A stretch of DNA of 10,925 nt from Methanosphaera sp. (lineage in GTDB: Archaea > Methanobacteriota > Methanobacteria > Methanobacteriales > Methanobacteriaceae), in the NCBI GenBank assembly GCA_017430835.1, contig JAFRMD010000167.1, positions 1-10,925 of the forward strand. Direction: 5' to 3'. Made by a program: the position numbers and the translations under genes. Under the pieces are notes generated by a model that saw nothing but the letters and a program-made list of their open reading frames with translations, was not told where the DNA came from and ran no database searches. Positions 1 to 5,963 of this stretch are shown here, one piece after another (the first letter of the stretch is position 1; each line of letters starts with the position of its first letter).

Positions 1-256
1 AGGGGCAAAACCTGGATGGTCAACTGTCATCAAACGTACAGACAAGGGAGTTTCACTTATTGACAGTGCCATTGAGGATGGTGTCTTGGAAGTTACCGAA
101 ACTAATGAGGGCAAGTTTGGTCTTGAAATGCTTAGGAAACTGTCAACCAACAAGAAAAAGCAGAGAGTTAAGAATGTTGACAAGGCATTGGATTTAGGTC
201 TTCAAGTGCCGTTTACACGTTCTGACCTTAAAGAGGACATTCTTGAAAACAAATAA
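1..256 (+). CDS. Coenzyme F420 hydrogenase/dehydrogenase beta subunit family protein, C-terminal fragment
   Basis: The frame is open from base 2 to the TAA at 254-256, giving 84 residues with no start inside the window, so this is the 3' end of a longer gene. It begins GAKPGWSTVIKRT, followed by KGVSLIDSAIEDGVLE and GLEMLRKLSTNKKK. That order (Gly-Trp-Ser-Thr-Val-hydrophobic-Arg-Thr, then a helix ending in a short acidic turn and a Lys-rich helix) is what I know from the C-terminal domain of FrhB/FdhB-type proteins. These are FAD and Fe-S proteins that pass electrons between coenzyme F420 and a partner hydrogenase, formate dehydrogenase or other oxidoreductase in the methanogen cytoplasm. The catalytic part lies upstream and is not visible, so I cannot say which partner enzyme it serves. 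Two T-runs follow the stop. The family call is fairly sure; the exact subunit is not. Confidence 0.7.
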   Translation, partial: GAKPGWSTVIKRTDKGVSLIDSAIEDGVLEVTETNEGKFGLEMLRKLSTNKKKQRVKNVDKALDLGLQVPFTRSDLKEDILENK

Positions 257-290
257 TTTTTTAACTCCGCCACAACTTATTATTTTTTTT
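257..290 (+). terminator. Poly-T terminator after the F420 beta-subunit gene
   Basis: Directly after the TAA come six T (257-262) and, 20 bases later, eight T (283-290). Archaeal RNA polymerase terminates at such T-runs in the non-template strand without needing a hairpin. The next gene is on the opposite strand. Confidence 0.55.
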
Positions 291-302
291 AAAGAAATTT
301 TG

Positions 303-338
303 TTATAACTTTTTAGTTTTTATTTATAACTTTTTAGT
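303..338. repeat. 15-base tandem direct repeat, period 21
   Basis: TTATAACTTTTTAGT occurs exactly at 303-317 and again at 324-338. A related AGTTATAAGTTATA lies just after, at 343-356, partly in inverted sense. Function is unknown: it could be a regulator site or a remnant of duplication. Confidence 0.6.
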
Positions 339-594
339 ATTAAGTTATAAGTTATATCTTAAAAGATATTGGAGGTTGATGAGAGTTCATCGAAAAAAAT
401 CTGAAAAAAATCTGAAAAATTTCTTATAATGTCCCAAAATCCTCACTTAATTCATATGAAATTAAAGGTTTATCCTCTTTTAAATCATTAAAATAAATAC
501 AGATAATTCTTAATTTAACTAATAACGCTTTTTACACAATAATAAATTTTTAGGTATACCAAAACCTTTATATAGTTTTGAGTACAACATTTAA

Positions 595-653
595 TTGACT
601 AAGAAATTTAGGTTATCCTAAACTCATAAGCCATATATGAAATTCTTAGTCAA
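595..653. repeat. Nested inverted repeat (11-bp outer arm, 6-bp inner hairpin)
   Basis: The outer arms TTGACTAAGAA (595-605) and TTCTTAGTCAA (643-653) are perfect reverse complements. Inside lies a second perfect hairpin, TTTAGG (607-612), loop TTAT, CCTAAA (617-622), and then the self-complementary CATATATG (632-639). An ordered nested structure like this is uncommon in AT-rich intergenic DNA. It could be a small RNA, a mobile-element relic or a protein site. Confidence 0.6.
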
Positions 654-865
654 AATCTGAGTTAGATAGAAACAAGACTAGAAAAATCCATAGAAAGAAT
701 TTAACCTATTATTCCTACAAAAATAATCAAATAAAGAAAGAATAAATAAAATCACCTATTAAAAAGAATTCTAACAATGGATTAAATGATAACTCACCAC
801 TCCTATATAGAAAAAAACATAATATTAACTTGTAAGAAAACGACAAAGAAAATAATAAACTCCCT

Positions 866-893
866 AAAAATAGCTCAAACATATTAACTGAGC
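866..893 (-). terminator. Hairpin plus T-run, probable terminator of the metallopeptidase gene
   Basis: Read on the minus strand, GCTCA (893-889) and TGAGC (877-873) form a 5-bp stem with an 11-base loop, followed two bases later by five T (870-866). It sits 58 bases past the stop of the minus-strand gene at 951. The stem is short, so the call is modest. Confidence 0.4.
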
Positions 894-950
894 ATTAAAT
901 TATTTTCTTTATCAAATTTACTCTATTTTTTAAAAACAATTAAATTAAAC

Positions 951-1520
951 CTAGGAATACTTCCTAAGCATATAAGTATATTCATTAAGCTCCTCATCAA
1001 AGTCCTTATAATTCGGAAACTCCTTTTTAATTATGTTAAAAAACTTCTCATTATGTGCAAGAACAATAATATGAGTAAGTTCATGATAAATAATATATGC
1101 CACCAAGTGCTCGGGCAAATACCTTAAATTCTTAGACAAGGTAATATTATTTAAACTACTGCAACTTCCCCACTTAGTGGTTGTATCCCTAAACTGAACC
1201 CTGTTTACTCGAACATTAAGCTTATCCTGATACTTATCCAAATAAACTCTTGATAATTGTTTAAGTTCTGCCAGTGATCTGTGAACCAAGTGCTTATCAC
1301 TTGTTAGTTTATCCATCTTCTTTTCGTACTCATGATACTCAGTTAACTTTTTATAAAGCCATCTGTCCTTCCTATGAATACAATCCTCAATATTTTCATT
1401 AAACCTTTTAGGAACAACCAGTTTAAGCTTAGCACCCCTTAATAAATAGCGTACATACTTAACGTTCCTATATTCTACGGAATATTCAAGTTCAATATCC
1501 TTAATTCTAATTTTTAACAT
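951..1520 (-). CDS. YgjP/SprT-like zinc metallopeptidase (DUF45 family)
   Basis: The C-terminal half carries WGSCSS (residues 117-122) and the zinc site HELTH (146-150) followed by LAHNEKFF with a third likely ligand His156. These motifs in this order mark the YgjP-like metallopeptidase domain (PF01863/DUF45), related to SprT/WLM proteases. Substrates of archaeal members are not known to me; a cytoplasmic protease is expected and there is no signal peptide. At 189 residues it is shorter than many family members (about 230), with the N-terminal strand region compact but present. An in-frame ATG at 1535 would add five residues. I prefer the ATG at 1520 because a TATA-like stretch at 1551-1558 places transcription start near 1529, downstream of the first ATG. 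Neither start has a good ribosome binding site. It is transcribed alone, divergently from the reductase gene. Confidence 0.85.
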   Translation of the reverse strand: MLKIRIKDIELEYSVEYRNVKYVRYLLRGAKLKLVVPKRFNENIEDCIHRKDRWLYKKLTEYHEYEKKMDKLTSDKHLVHRSLAELKQLSRVYLDKYQDKLNVRVNRVQFRDTTTKWGSCSSLNNITLSKNLRYLPEHLVAYIIYHELTHIIVLAHNEKFFNIIKKEFPNYKDFDEELNEYTYMLRKYS

Positions 1521-1550
1521 TTCACGACTCGTCATAATAAATTTTCTTGA

Positions 1551-1558
1551 ATATATTA
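1551..1558 (-). promoter_or_regulatory. TATA-like element for the metallopeptidase gene
   Basis: The minus strand reads TAATATAT here, about 30 bases ahead of the preferred start codon. An alternative AT-rich box lies near 1568-1584. Spacing fits an archaeal promoter with a leader of only a few bases. Confidence 0.4.
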
Positions 1559-1605
1559 CTATTATCTTAAATAATTAATAATACTTTAGGAAATAATAAT
1601 TACCA

Positions 1606-1647
1606 AAAGAAGCATATATTTATATTATACTAAAATGACAAAAGGGA
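1606..1647 (+). promoter_or_regulatory. Promoter and ribosome binding site of the geranylgeranyl reductase gene
   Basis: A strong archaeal TATA box, CATATATTTATAT (1613-1625), follows a purine-rich CCAAAAGAAG that can act as BRE. Transcription should begin near 1640-1650. A weak purine ribosome binding site AAAGGGA (1640-1646) lies eight bases before the ATG at 1655, so the message is leaderless or nearly so. Confidence 0.5.
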
Positions 1648-1654
1648 ATTACTT

Positions 1655-2845
1655 ATGAGTATTAAAGAAGTTGACGTATTGGTAATAGGTGCAGGTCCAG
1701 CAGGTTCCATGGCTGCAAGAGAAGCTAGTAAAAATGGTGCAAAAACATTAATTATTGATAAAAAATCAGAGATAGGTACGCCCAAAAGGTGTGGTGAAGG
1801 AATACTAGATGGCGTACTTGAAAAGGTAGGCATAACACCTGATGAAAGATGGATAGCAAGACACATTGATGGAGCAAGACTGGTGGCACCAGACAATACA
1901 AGTGCATGGTTTACATCAGAAACTCTGGAAACACCAGCTACCGGAATAATCCTGGAACGTAAAGTCTTCGATAAACACGTTACAATGGATGCTGTTAGAA
2001 GCGGAGCAGAAGTAATGCTGAAGACTGAAGCCATAGGAATTACAAGAAAAGAGGATTGTCTGATAGCAGATATTAAAGGTTTTGATACTGATATTACACA
2101 AATTAAGGCAAAAATAATAATAGGCGCAGACGGTCCTGAAGGAAGGGTTGGAACATGGATGGGACTTAACACCAAAGTGCCAATAAGTGAAATGGAATCC
2201 GGGGCACAGTATGAGATGACCAACCTGAAAATGGAAAAGAACGATACGATAGAATTCTACTTTGGAAGCGTAGCACCAGGAGGATATGCATGGATTTTCC
2301 CTAAGGGATATGATACGGCAAACGTTGGAATAGATGTTTCAGGAGTAAAAGGAACAAAAAATGCACTGGAATACCTGGATGACTTTATAGCAAACAATGA
2401 GGAAACAAAAGGTGGACAGATAGTTGAAGTGAACGTTGGAGGAAACCCCCTTTGCGGAATATTTGACAAAATAATTGCAGACAACTTCATGTTAGTTGGT
2501 GATGCAGCCGGATGTGTAAGTCCAATTACTGGTGGAGGAATAGACACCGGACTGGAAAGTGGAATGATAGCAGGACGTGTTGCAGCAAAAGCAGTGAAAG
2601 AAGGAAACTGCTCTGAAGAAAACTTAAAGGAATACTCCGAATATGTTGATGAAAATATTGGTAAAAAATTTGAAAAACTGATAACCGTAAGAGACTTCAT
2701 ATACAACCTTGAAGATGAGGACATGAATGAATACATTGGAGCACTGGCAAAAGCCAATATCAGCACCTTATCAACAAAGTCCCTTCTCAAAGCCATGATA
2801 AAAGTAAGTCCTAGAAAGTTACTTAAACTACGTAAACTACTATAA
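1655..2845 (+). CDS. Digeranylgeranylglycerophospholipid reductase (geranylgeranyl reductase family)
   Basis: This 396-residue flavoprotein has the usual family length. It opens with the FAD-binding Rossmann motif GAGPAG (residues 12-17) and an acidic Asp at the end of the second strand (LIIDKK). Then come RCGEGI, containing the conserved cysteine Cys46, YAWIFPKG (211-218), the motif that places the isoprenoid in the pocket, and GDAAGCVSPITGGGI beginning at residue 282, the second FAD site. Enzymes of this family reduce the double bonds of geranylgeranyl chains on sn-glycerol-1-phosphate lipids to give the saturated phytanyl chains of archaeal membranes, acting at the membrane with a reduced electron carrier. 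Methanogens often carry two or more paralogues, so the exact lipid substrate is inferred. The gene is transcribed alone and is richer in G and C than the accessory region to its right, as expected for a core gene. Confidence 0.9.
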   Translation: MSIKEVDVLVIGAGPAGSMAAREASKNGAKTLIIDKKSEIGTPKRCGEGILDGVLEKVGITPDERWIARHIDGARLVAPDNTSAWFTSETLETPATGIILERKVFDKHVTMDAVRSGAEVMLKTEAIGITRKEDCLIADIKGFDTDITQIKAKIIIGADGPEGRVGTWMGLNTKVPISEMESGAQYEMTNLKMEKNDTIEFYFGSVAPGGYAWIFPKGYDTANVGIDVSGVKGTKNALEYLDDFIANNEETKGGQIVEVNVGGNPLCGIFDKIIADNFMLVGDAAGCVSPITGGGIDTGLESGMIAGRVAAKAVKEGNCSEENLKEYSEYVDENIGKKFEKLITVRDFIYNLEDEDMNEYIGALAKANISTLSTKSLLKAMIKVSPRKLLKLRKLL

Positions 2846-2857
2846 TACTCATTACTA

Positions 2858-2895
2858 TTTTTTTAAAGATGGAAAAGTTATCTCCATGTTTTTAT
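2858..2895 (+). terminator. T-run and hairpin after the reductase gene
   Basis: Seven T (2858-2864) begin 13 bases after the stop codon. They are followed by a small hairpin ATGGA (2869-2873)/TCCAT (2883-2887) and a second T-run (2889-2893). Confidence 0.5.
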
Positions 2896-2902
2896 AACTA
2901 TT

Positions 2903-3085
2903 TCAATCATTTTTTTCAATATCATAATTTTTGTTAATTTCGATAATTCCGCAACCTGTTTTTCTTTGTCTGTAATATTCATGTGTAAATGCACGGTCCA
3001 TAAACTTAACATCTTTAAAATCAACAATTATCTTATCAACATTTTCGTTTATACCCTTGAAAATATCTTCTGCTCTGGATCTAAT
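2903..3085 (-). pseudogene. Remnant of a STAS-like (DUF4325) protein gene
   Basis: On the minus strand an open frame runs from a TGA (3088-3086) to a TGA at 2905-2903 with no usable start. It encodes RSRAEDIFKGI, then NVDKIIVDFKDVKFMDRAF and THEYYRQRKTGCGIIEIN. The pattern Ser-Arg-x-x-Ala, a short helix, then I-V-D-F-x-D-V-x-F-x-x-x-A-F is that of the DUF4325/STAS-like domain (PF14213), a small domain common in mobile and defence-type loci. Only the central and C-terminal part survives, and the N-terminus is lost behind the in-frame TGA. I see no ribosome binding site or start. The family match rests on pattern memory and is moderate. Confidence 0.5.
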
Positions 3086-3110
3086 TCATATCATACTTTA
3101 ACTTCTTTAT

Positions 3111-3149
3111 ATTGTTATTGTTGAAATATTTTTATAATTCAATAACAAT
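3111..3149. repeat. 10-bp inverted repeat upstream of the antitoxin gene
   Basis: ATTGTTATTG (3111-3120) and CAATAACAAT (3140-3149) are perfect reverse complements with a 19-base AT-rich loop. It lies about 35 bases upstream of the TATA region of the 3227 gene, so it could be an operator. It could also be the scar between the STAS-like remnant and the next module. Confidence 0.5.
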
Positions 3150-3184
3150 AATCAAAATTTATCTCTATGAGTATAATAAGTATA

Positions 3185-3203
3185 GATATTATAATATTAT
3201 AAA
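3185..3203 (+). promoter_or_regulatory. TATA region of the antitoxin gene at 3227
   Basis: GATATTATAATATTATAAA offers a TATA box centred near 3196, about 30 bases before the ATG. Transcription would start within a few bases of the coding region. No clear Shine-Dalgarno is present before the ATG, in line with a near-leaderless message. Confidence 0.4.
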
Positions 3204-3226
3204 AAATACCATAGGCTGAGATACTA

Positions 3227-3457
3227 ATGTCAAAAACAATTAAAGTAAGTGATAGTGACCATTACCCATTAGGACTAAAAGGAAATAAAAAGGATACATA
3301 TAATGGTATAATACAACGTTTAATAGATGAATCAAACGAAGAATTTACGGATGAAGAAGCAAAAATATTTAACGAAAGAATAGAAAAATTTGAAAAAGGA
3401 GACTATTCTGAAACTATTAAACTAAATATTGATAAAGAACTGAAAAAAATAGGTTAA
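3227..3457 (+). CDS. Antitoxin-like protein of a type II toxin-antitoxin pair (toxin decayed)
   Basis: This 76-residue protein begins MSKTIKVSDSDHYPLGLKG, then DTYNGIIQRLID, followed by an acidic/basic helix (DEEAKIFNERIEKFEKGDYS) and a C-terminal helix ending KELKKIG. A short TIKVSD strand, a turn, and a D-T-Y-x-x-I-I-x-x-L-I helix is the DNA-binding N-terminus seen in many archaeal RelB/VapB-type antitoxins, which repress their own operon. The C-terminal half would wrap the toxin. The relE toxin frame starts only three bases after this stop but is destroyed, so this protein would be an orphan antitoxin. All its codons are intact. It might now neutralise a related toxin such as the one at 3763-4017, but that is inference. 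Confidence 0.65.
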   Translation: MSKTIKVSDSDHYPLGLKGNKKDTYNGIIQRLIDESNEEFTDEEAKIFNERIEKFEKGDYSETIKLNIDKELKKIG

Positions 3458-3460
3458 ATT

Positions 3461-3729
3461 ATGACATACTCAATATATGAACACAAAGAAGCTACTAAAT
3501 TCCGTAAAAAAACATGAAAAAAGATAAAGATTTATTAAAACGAATTTACTTAAATACAACGAAATAAAAGAAATCCCCATGATTCCCAATTCAAACAATT
3601 AAAAAGTTCTAAATGTCCCCAATGTAAACGTGCACGATTTGGGAACTATGGAATCATCTTTTTTGTATCAAAAAAGATATAAAAATAGTTTCAATCATCA
3701 CTAGACGAGATAATTATAAAAAATATTAA
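3461..3729 (+). pseudogene. Decayed RelE-type toxin with several frameshifts
   Basis: The frame starts at ATG 3461 with MTYSIYEHKEATKFRKK and stops at 3515-3517. Reading across frames recovers EKDKDLLKRIY, YNEIKE, an NPHD-like turn, SQFKQLKSSKCPQCKRAR, FGNYGIIFFVSKK, and finally IKIVSIITRRDNYKKY before TAA 3727-3729. This is the full length and order of an archaeal RelE-family ribosome-dependent mRNA interferase. Five one-base gains or losses are needed: extra A near 3507-3512 and near 3517-3522, and missing bases near 3557, 3572 and 3671, all in homopolymer runs. In addition the usual NYR of the active site reads NYG (3643-3651), so a catalytic arginine also appears lost. Neighbouring genes with equally long A-runs are open, which argues for true decay rather than poor sequence. 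Confidence 0.75.
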
Positions 3730-3762
3730 TCAAAATTTAGCAAAGAAAATGAAAAAAGAAGT

Positions 3763-4017
3763 TTAGTTATATACTTTTGATCTATCTTCAATTCGTCCAA
3801 TATACACACAATTATTTAAAACTTTAAAACATACCCTGTAATTTCCTTGCCTTGCACGTTTATATTTAGGATATTTTTTAACCTTTTTGTAAGTTTTATC
3901 ATGAGGATTATCCATTATTTCTTCTAATTTTCTAATAATTATTTTGTATGCTTCCGGATTTTTCTTCTTATAATATTTTAATTGTTTTAAAACAGAACGT
4001 TTAAATTCAAGTTCCAT
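3763..4017 (-). CDS. relE: RelE/ParE-family toxin, intact
   Basis: From the ATG at 4017 the protein has 84 residues: MELEFKRSVLKQLKYYKKKNPEAY, a helical pair, DNPHD, a Lys-rich strand (KKVKKYPKYKRARQGNYRV) and the ending VYIGRIEDRSKVYN. The RARxGNYRV strand and the terminal Arg-Tyr are the RNA-cleaving surface of RelE toxins, which cut mRNA in the ribosomal A site. The antitoxin gene ends at 4019, so the toxin ATG follows its TGA by one base. In-frame ATGs at 4026 and 4041 would overlap the antitoxin gene; the 4017 start gives the usual RelE N-terminus and is preferred. The toxin is translated behind its antitoxin and is the only complete toxin-antitoxin pair of this kind here. Its end faces the dead relE copy, 33 bases away, and six T follow its stop on the minus strand. 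Confidence 0.8.
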   Translation of the reverse strand: MELEFKRSVLKQLKYYKKKNPEAYKIIIRKLEEIMDNPHDKTYKKVKKYPKYKRARQGNYRVCFKVLNNCVYIGRIEDRSKVYN

Positions 4018-4018
4018 A

Positions 4019-4240
4019 TCAATCATCCAAATATACATCAAGTTCTTCTAAAGAAGAAAAATGAACTCCTTCACCATTATCAAATTCTTTATCTGCTTCA
4101 ACTAAATCTTTAATTTCTTGATATTCCTCATAATCATCTAAAACTTTAGAAATTATATCATTAAATGAATCATTTTTATGACCTATATCTGCTAATCTTT
4201 CATGATTTAATAAACTAACCCTAATAGCTTTAGTTTCCAC
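4019..4240 (-). CDS. relB: RelB-like antitoxin (GTG start)
   Basis: This 73-residue, strongly acidic protein reads METKAIRVSLLNHERLADIG, then NDSFNDIISKVLDDYEEY, then EADKEFDNGEGVHFSSLEEL ending DVYLDD. The N-terminal strand plus helix should form the DNA-binding dimer. The acidic C-terminus, with the SLEEL motif common in RelB, should cover the basic toxin. The start is GTG at 4240: the frame is closed two codons upstream by TGA, and GGTGAT (4251-4246) stands five bases ahead as a near-perfect ribosome binding site. The promoter region contains direct repeats that may be its operators. The gene lies directly upstream of and couples to the toxin gene. Confidence 0.75.
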   Translation of the reverse strand: METKAIRVSLLNHERLADIGHKNDSFNDIISKVLDDYEEYQEIKDLVEADKEFDNGEGVHFSSLEELDVYLDD

Positions 4241-4250
4241 TTTTCATCAC

Positions 4251-4300
4251 CATAGTATAATATATTAATTGAAATATATATACTTATCAACATAGTATAC
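4251..4300 (-). promoter_or_regulatory. relBE promoter with flanking direct repeats (possible operator)
   Basis: The TATA box on the minus strand is GTATATATATTT (4283-4272), about 35-40 bases ahead of the GTG start. CATAGTATA (plus-strand sense) occurs exactly at 4251-4259 and again at 4291-4299, one copy on each side of the TATA box and 40 bases apart, close to four helical turns. This is a plausible site pair for RelB-RelE autorepression. Confidence 0.5.
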
Positions 4301-4797
4301 ATTGTTAACAGTATCAACTAAATCTTTAATAATCAAAATTTGAACATTGTTTTATATTTAATACATTTATTCTTAAAATTTATATAATATAAATAAAAAA
4401 TCTAAAAAATAACTAGTTACTCCAATTAGAAAAGATATGAAATTATATACAGAACAATAATCATAATAGAAATGCACAAAAAACAAACATAAAAAAGAAA
4501 CTGAGACAACAACCCAAATAAAACTAAAAATAAACACCACAAAAAATCCAATATTAGAAATAACCAATGATAAAGAACAAAAAAGGATAATCTAAAACAT
4601 CAAAAAAGAATCATACAAAAAATAATCAAAAAGTAGGATTGCGACAGAGCCTTATTTTCATATGTTCCCTACCCATATTAGAAATTTAAAAATTTTTGTT
4701 GAAATCAAATCCACCCAGAAGTCCTATTAAGTAATAAACTTTCCCCTATGAAAGAATTCGGTAAATGGTTACTACACTTATTGTTCCATAAACAAGG
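4301..4797. other. Gene-free AT-rich region
   Basis: I see no supportable gene. From 4370 to 4620 the plus strand is A-rich; the hydrophobic frame this creates on the minus strand (4567-4373) starts with TTG, lacks a ribosome binding site and is best read as composition. From 4630 to 4750 the base composition is more balanced (for example GCGACAGAGCC and CCACCCAGAAG), which suggests the remains of an older gene or element. No frame there is open for long. Confidence 0.5.
4639..4651 (-). mobile_element. Possible insertion-sequence terminus relic
   Basis: The minus strand reads GGCTCTGTCGCAA, close to the GGxxCTGTxGCAA ends I know from IS6/IS26-type elements. No matching second end, target duplication or transposase is visible nearby, so at best one relic end is left. 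Confidence 0.15.
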
Positions 4798-4969
4798 TTA
4801 GAACTTAATGTATTTGATAAATAAACATACTTTATTTTTGTAATATATTCCATTATGAGATACAATAATAATTTCACCATTTGTTGTATTGAAACATATG
4901 GGAGAAATATTAGAATAATTTTATAAATCAATGCCATACATTCGATTATATACTTTGATTATTTCTTTA
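4798..4969 (-). pseudogene. Possible frameshifted 3' extension of the Orc1/Cdc6-like gene
   Basis: If one T is removed from the run at 4983-4985, the gene to the right would read past its present stop as FWYFHKEIIKVYNRMYGIDL and meet TAA at 4923-4921. Beyond that TAA the same frame stays open for 40 codons (NYSNISPICFNTTNGEIII and on) to TAA 4800-4798. The composition is hydrophilic and protein-like, unlike the other frames. I cannot recognise a winged helix in it. It is either the broken tail of that gene or part of an unrelated dead gene. Confidence 0.3.
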
Positions 4970-5791
4970 TGAAAATACCAGAAATTCATTTATGTCTTCG
5001 TCTGTTATTGTATCTCTGTTTTCTGATTCTATTTTTTGTCCCAACAGGTTTAGTATTGTCAATCCCCTTCTTAGACTTGTGTATCGTGCCACATTTTGGC
5101 TTATTTTTTCTATTTGTTCTTCTTCTATTACTCCTTTTTTAAATCCCAAATCACATCTGTATTTTAGTATTGAGTATATTTCTTCTTCAGTGTAGTCATG
5201 GAACATTATTTCCTGGCATTGAAGCATTGTTTGTGTGTTTTTCTCCAGTGAATACTTAAATAGTATGTTGTTTATTACAAGTATTATTGCCATGTTCAGG
5301 TGGTAGTATTCGTTTGCCCGGAATAATTCGTTTATTAATCTGTTTGCATCCTTTTTGCTTAGTTGGTTTATGTCATCTATTACGAGGATAAATGATCCTT
5401 CCTCTAATTTTTCCAGTATTGCTTCTTCCAATATTTCAGTGCTTAGATTATTGTGTGGTTTTAGTTCGAATAGTCTTGAATATAGTTGGTAGTAACATTT
5501 TCTTACTGTATCTTGTATGTTGCAGTTTATGTAACCTGTTTTGATGTTTGTGTGTTCTTCTATTTCCCTTAGCGCATATTTTATTACTGTTGTTTTTCCC
5601 GTGCTTGAGTTTCCCATTAGTATTGTGTTTAATACTTTGTTGTTATTTAGTAATGGTTTTATATTTATTAGTATTGACTTTAATTCCTTGTCTCTGCATT
5701 GTATGCTTTCTGGCGCATAATCTATGCTGAAAACGTTTTGGTTTTTAAAAACGGAATTGTCGTTTTCCATTACTTCATCAAATATGCTCAT
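4967..5791 (-). CDS. Orc1/Cdc6-type AAA+ ATPase lacking the winged-helix domain
   Basis: From ATG 5791 the protein has 274 residues. It starts MSIFDEVMENDNSVFKN, then VFSIDYAPESIQCRDKEL, the typical Orc1/Cdc6 lead-in. Walker A is GNSSTGKT (60-67), Walker B is LVIDDIN (136-142, Asp-Asp in place of Asp-Glu), sensor 1 is VINN (172-175), and the lid ends with a sensor-2-like SLRRGLTIL (239-247) and DTITDEDINEFL. Archaeal Orc1/Cdc6 proteins bind origins and recruit MCM. They are about 380-420 residues and end in a winged helix. Here the frame stops directly after the lid, so the main DNA-binding domain is absent, possibly through a frameshift at 4983-4985. GGAGG (5806-5802) is ten bases from the chosen ATG but only one base from an ATG at 5800, which decides the start. 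It is divergent from the 6080-8055 operon across an origin-like region. It could be a plasmid/virus initiator paralogue rather than the chromosomal one. Confidence 0.75.
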   Translation of the reverse strand: MSIFDEVMENDNSVFKNQNVFSIDYAPESIQCRDKELKSILINIKPLLNNNKVLNTILMGNSSTGKTTVIKYALREIEEHTNIKTGYINCNIQDTVRKCYYQLYSRLFELKPHNNLSTEILEEAILEKLEEGSFILVIDDINQLSKKDANRLINELFRANEYYHLNMAIILVINNILFKYSLEKNTQTMLQCQEIMFHDYTEEEIYSILKYRCDLGFKKGVIEEEQIEKISQNVARYTSLRRGLTILNLLGQKIESENRDTITDEDINEFLVFS

Positions 5792-5854
5792 CTTTTTCAT
5801 TCCTCCCCCTCTTTTTTTTAATTTTTTATTCTATTTTATGATTATTCTTTGTAG

Positions 5855-5893
5855 TATTTAAATAAAACCGGGTCTTGACAAGTAATATTACTT
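5855..5893 (-). promoter_or_regulatory. Promoter of the Orc1/Cdc6-like gene with a 14-bp palindrome
   Basis: The minus strand carries a TATA box TTTTATTTAAATA (5867-5855), putting transcription start near 5836 and giving a leader of about 45 bases. Just upstream lies AAGTAATATTACTT (5880-5893), a perfect 14-bp palindrome well placed to bind a repressor or the initiator itself. Confidence 0.5.
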
Positions 5894-5912
5894 CATTATA
5901 CCTAAAAAATTT

Positions 5913-5963
5913 GGGGGGGGGAGGGGGTGGGAGAGTGAGAGAGCGAGGGAGAGTGTGAGAGGG
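5913..5963 (+). repeat. G/purine tract, potential G-quadruplex, in an origin-like region
   Basis: Nine G (5913-5921), A, five G (5923-5927), T and three G (5929-5931) are followed by GA-rich sequence with further GGG at 5947-5949 and 5961-5963. Only four T and one C interrupt 51 bases of purine. This is extreme for such AT-rich DNA. It offers enough G-runs for a quadruplex and a long polypurine/polypyrimidine strand asymmetry. G-strings are also part of origin recognition boxes at several archaeal origins next to orc1/cdc6 genes. Confidence 0.6.

Larger units (their letters stand above)
291..865. other. Gene-free convergent intergenic region with structured repeats
   Basis: No convincing gene lies here, although the flanking genes point towards each other and such gaps are usually short. 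It holds a 15-base direct repeat (303-338), a nested stem-loop (595-653), and a possible leader: GGAGGT at 371-376 just before an ATG at 379 that opens a 16-codon frame ending at 429. The RBS-to-ATG spacing of two bases is too short to be convincing. From about 660 the plus strand is strongly A-rich and every frame is broken. Confidence 0.5.

Noticed and set aside
371..416. C/D-box-like small RNA (TTGATGA followed by CTGA twice)
   Set aside because: The C box deviates from RUGAUGA, the spacing between boxes does not fit two guides, and no terminal stem is present. The same holds for TGATGA/CTGA near 8171-8187.
1630..2796. Long minus-strand frames opposite the reductase gene (1630-2223 and 2257-2796)
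   Set aside because: They lie entirely over a well-conserved flavoenzyme gene, give low-complexity Ser/Pro/Ile-rich proteins without motifs and have no ribosome binding sites. They are shadows.
4373..4567. 64-residue hydrophobic minus-strand frame that looks like a membrane peptide
   Set aside because: It starts with TTG, has no ribosome binding site or partner gene, and is the expected translation of the complement of an A-rich stretch.
4746..4937. 63-residue minus-strand frame with hydrophobic residues
   Set aside because: A different frame of the same stretch gives a more protein-like hydrophilic reading that continues from the Orc1/Cdc6-like gene. This frame has no ribosome binding site.
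4992..5730. Plus-strand frames opposite the Orc1/Cdc6-like gene
   Set aside because: They overlap the Walker A to lid coding region, are Leu/Cys-rich and motif-free, and are shadows.
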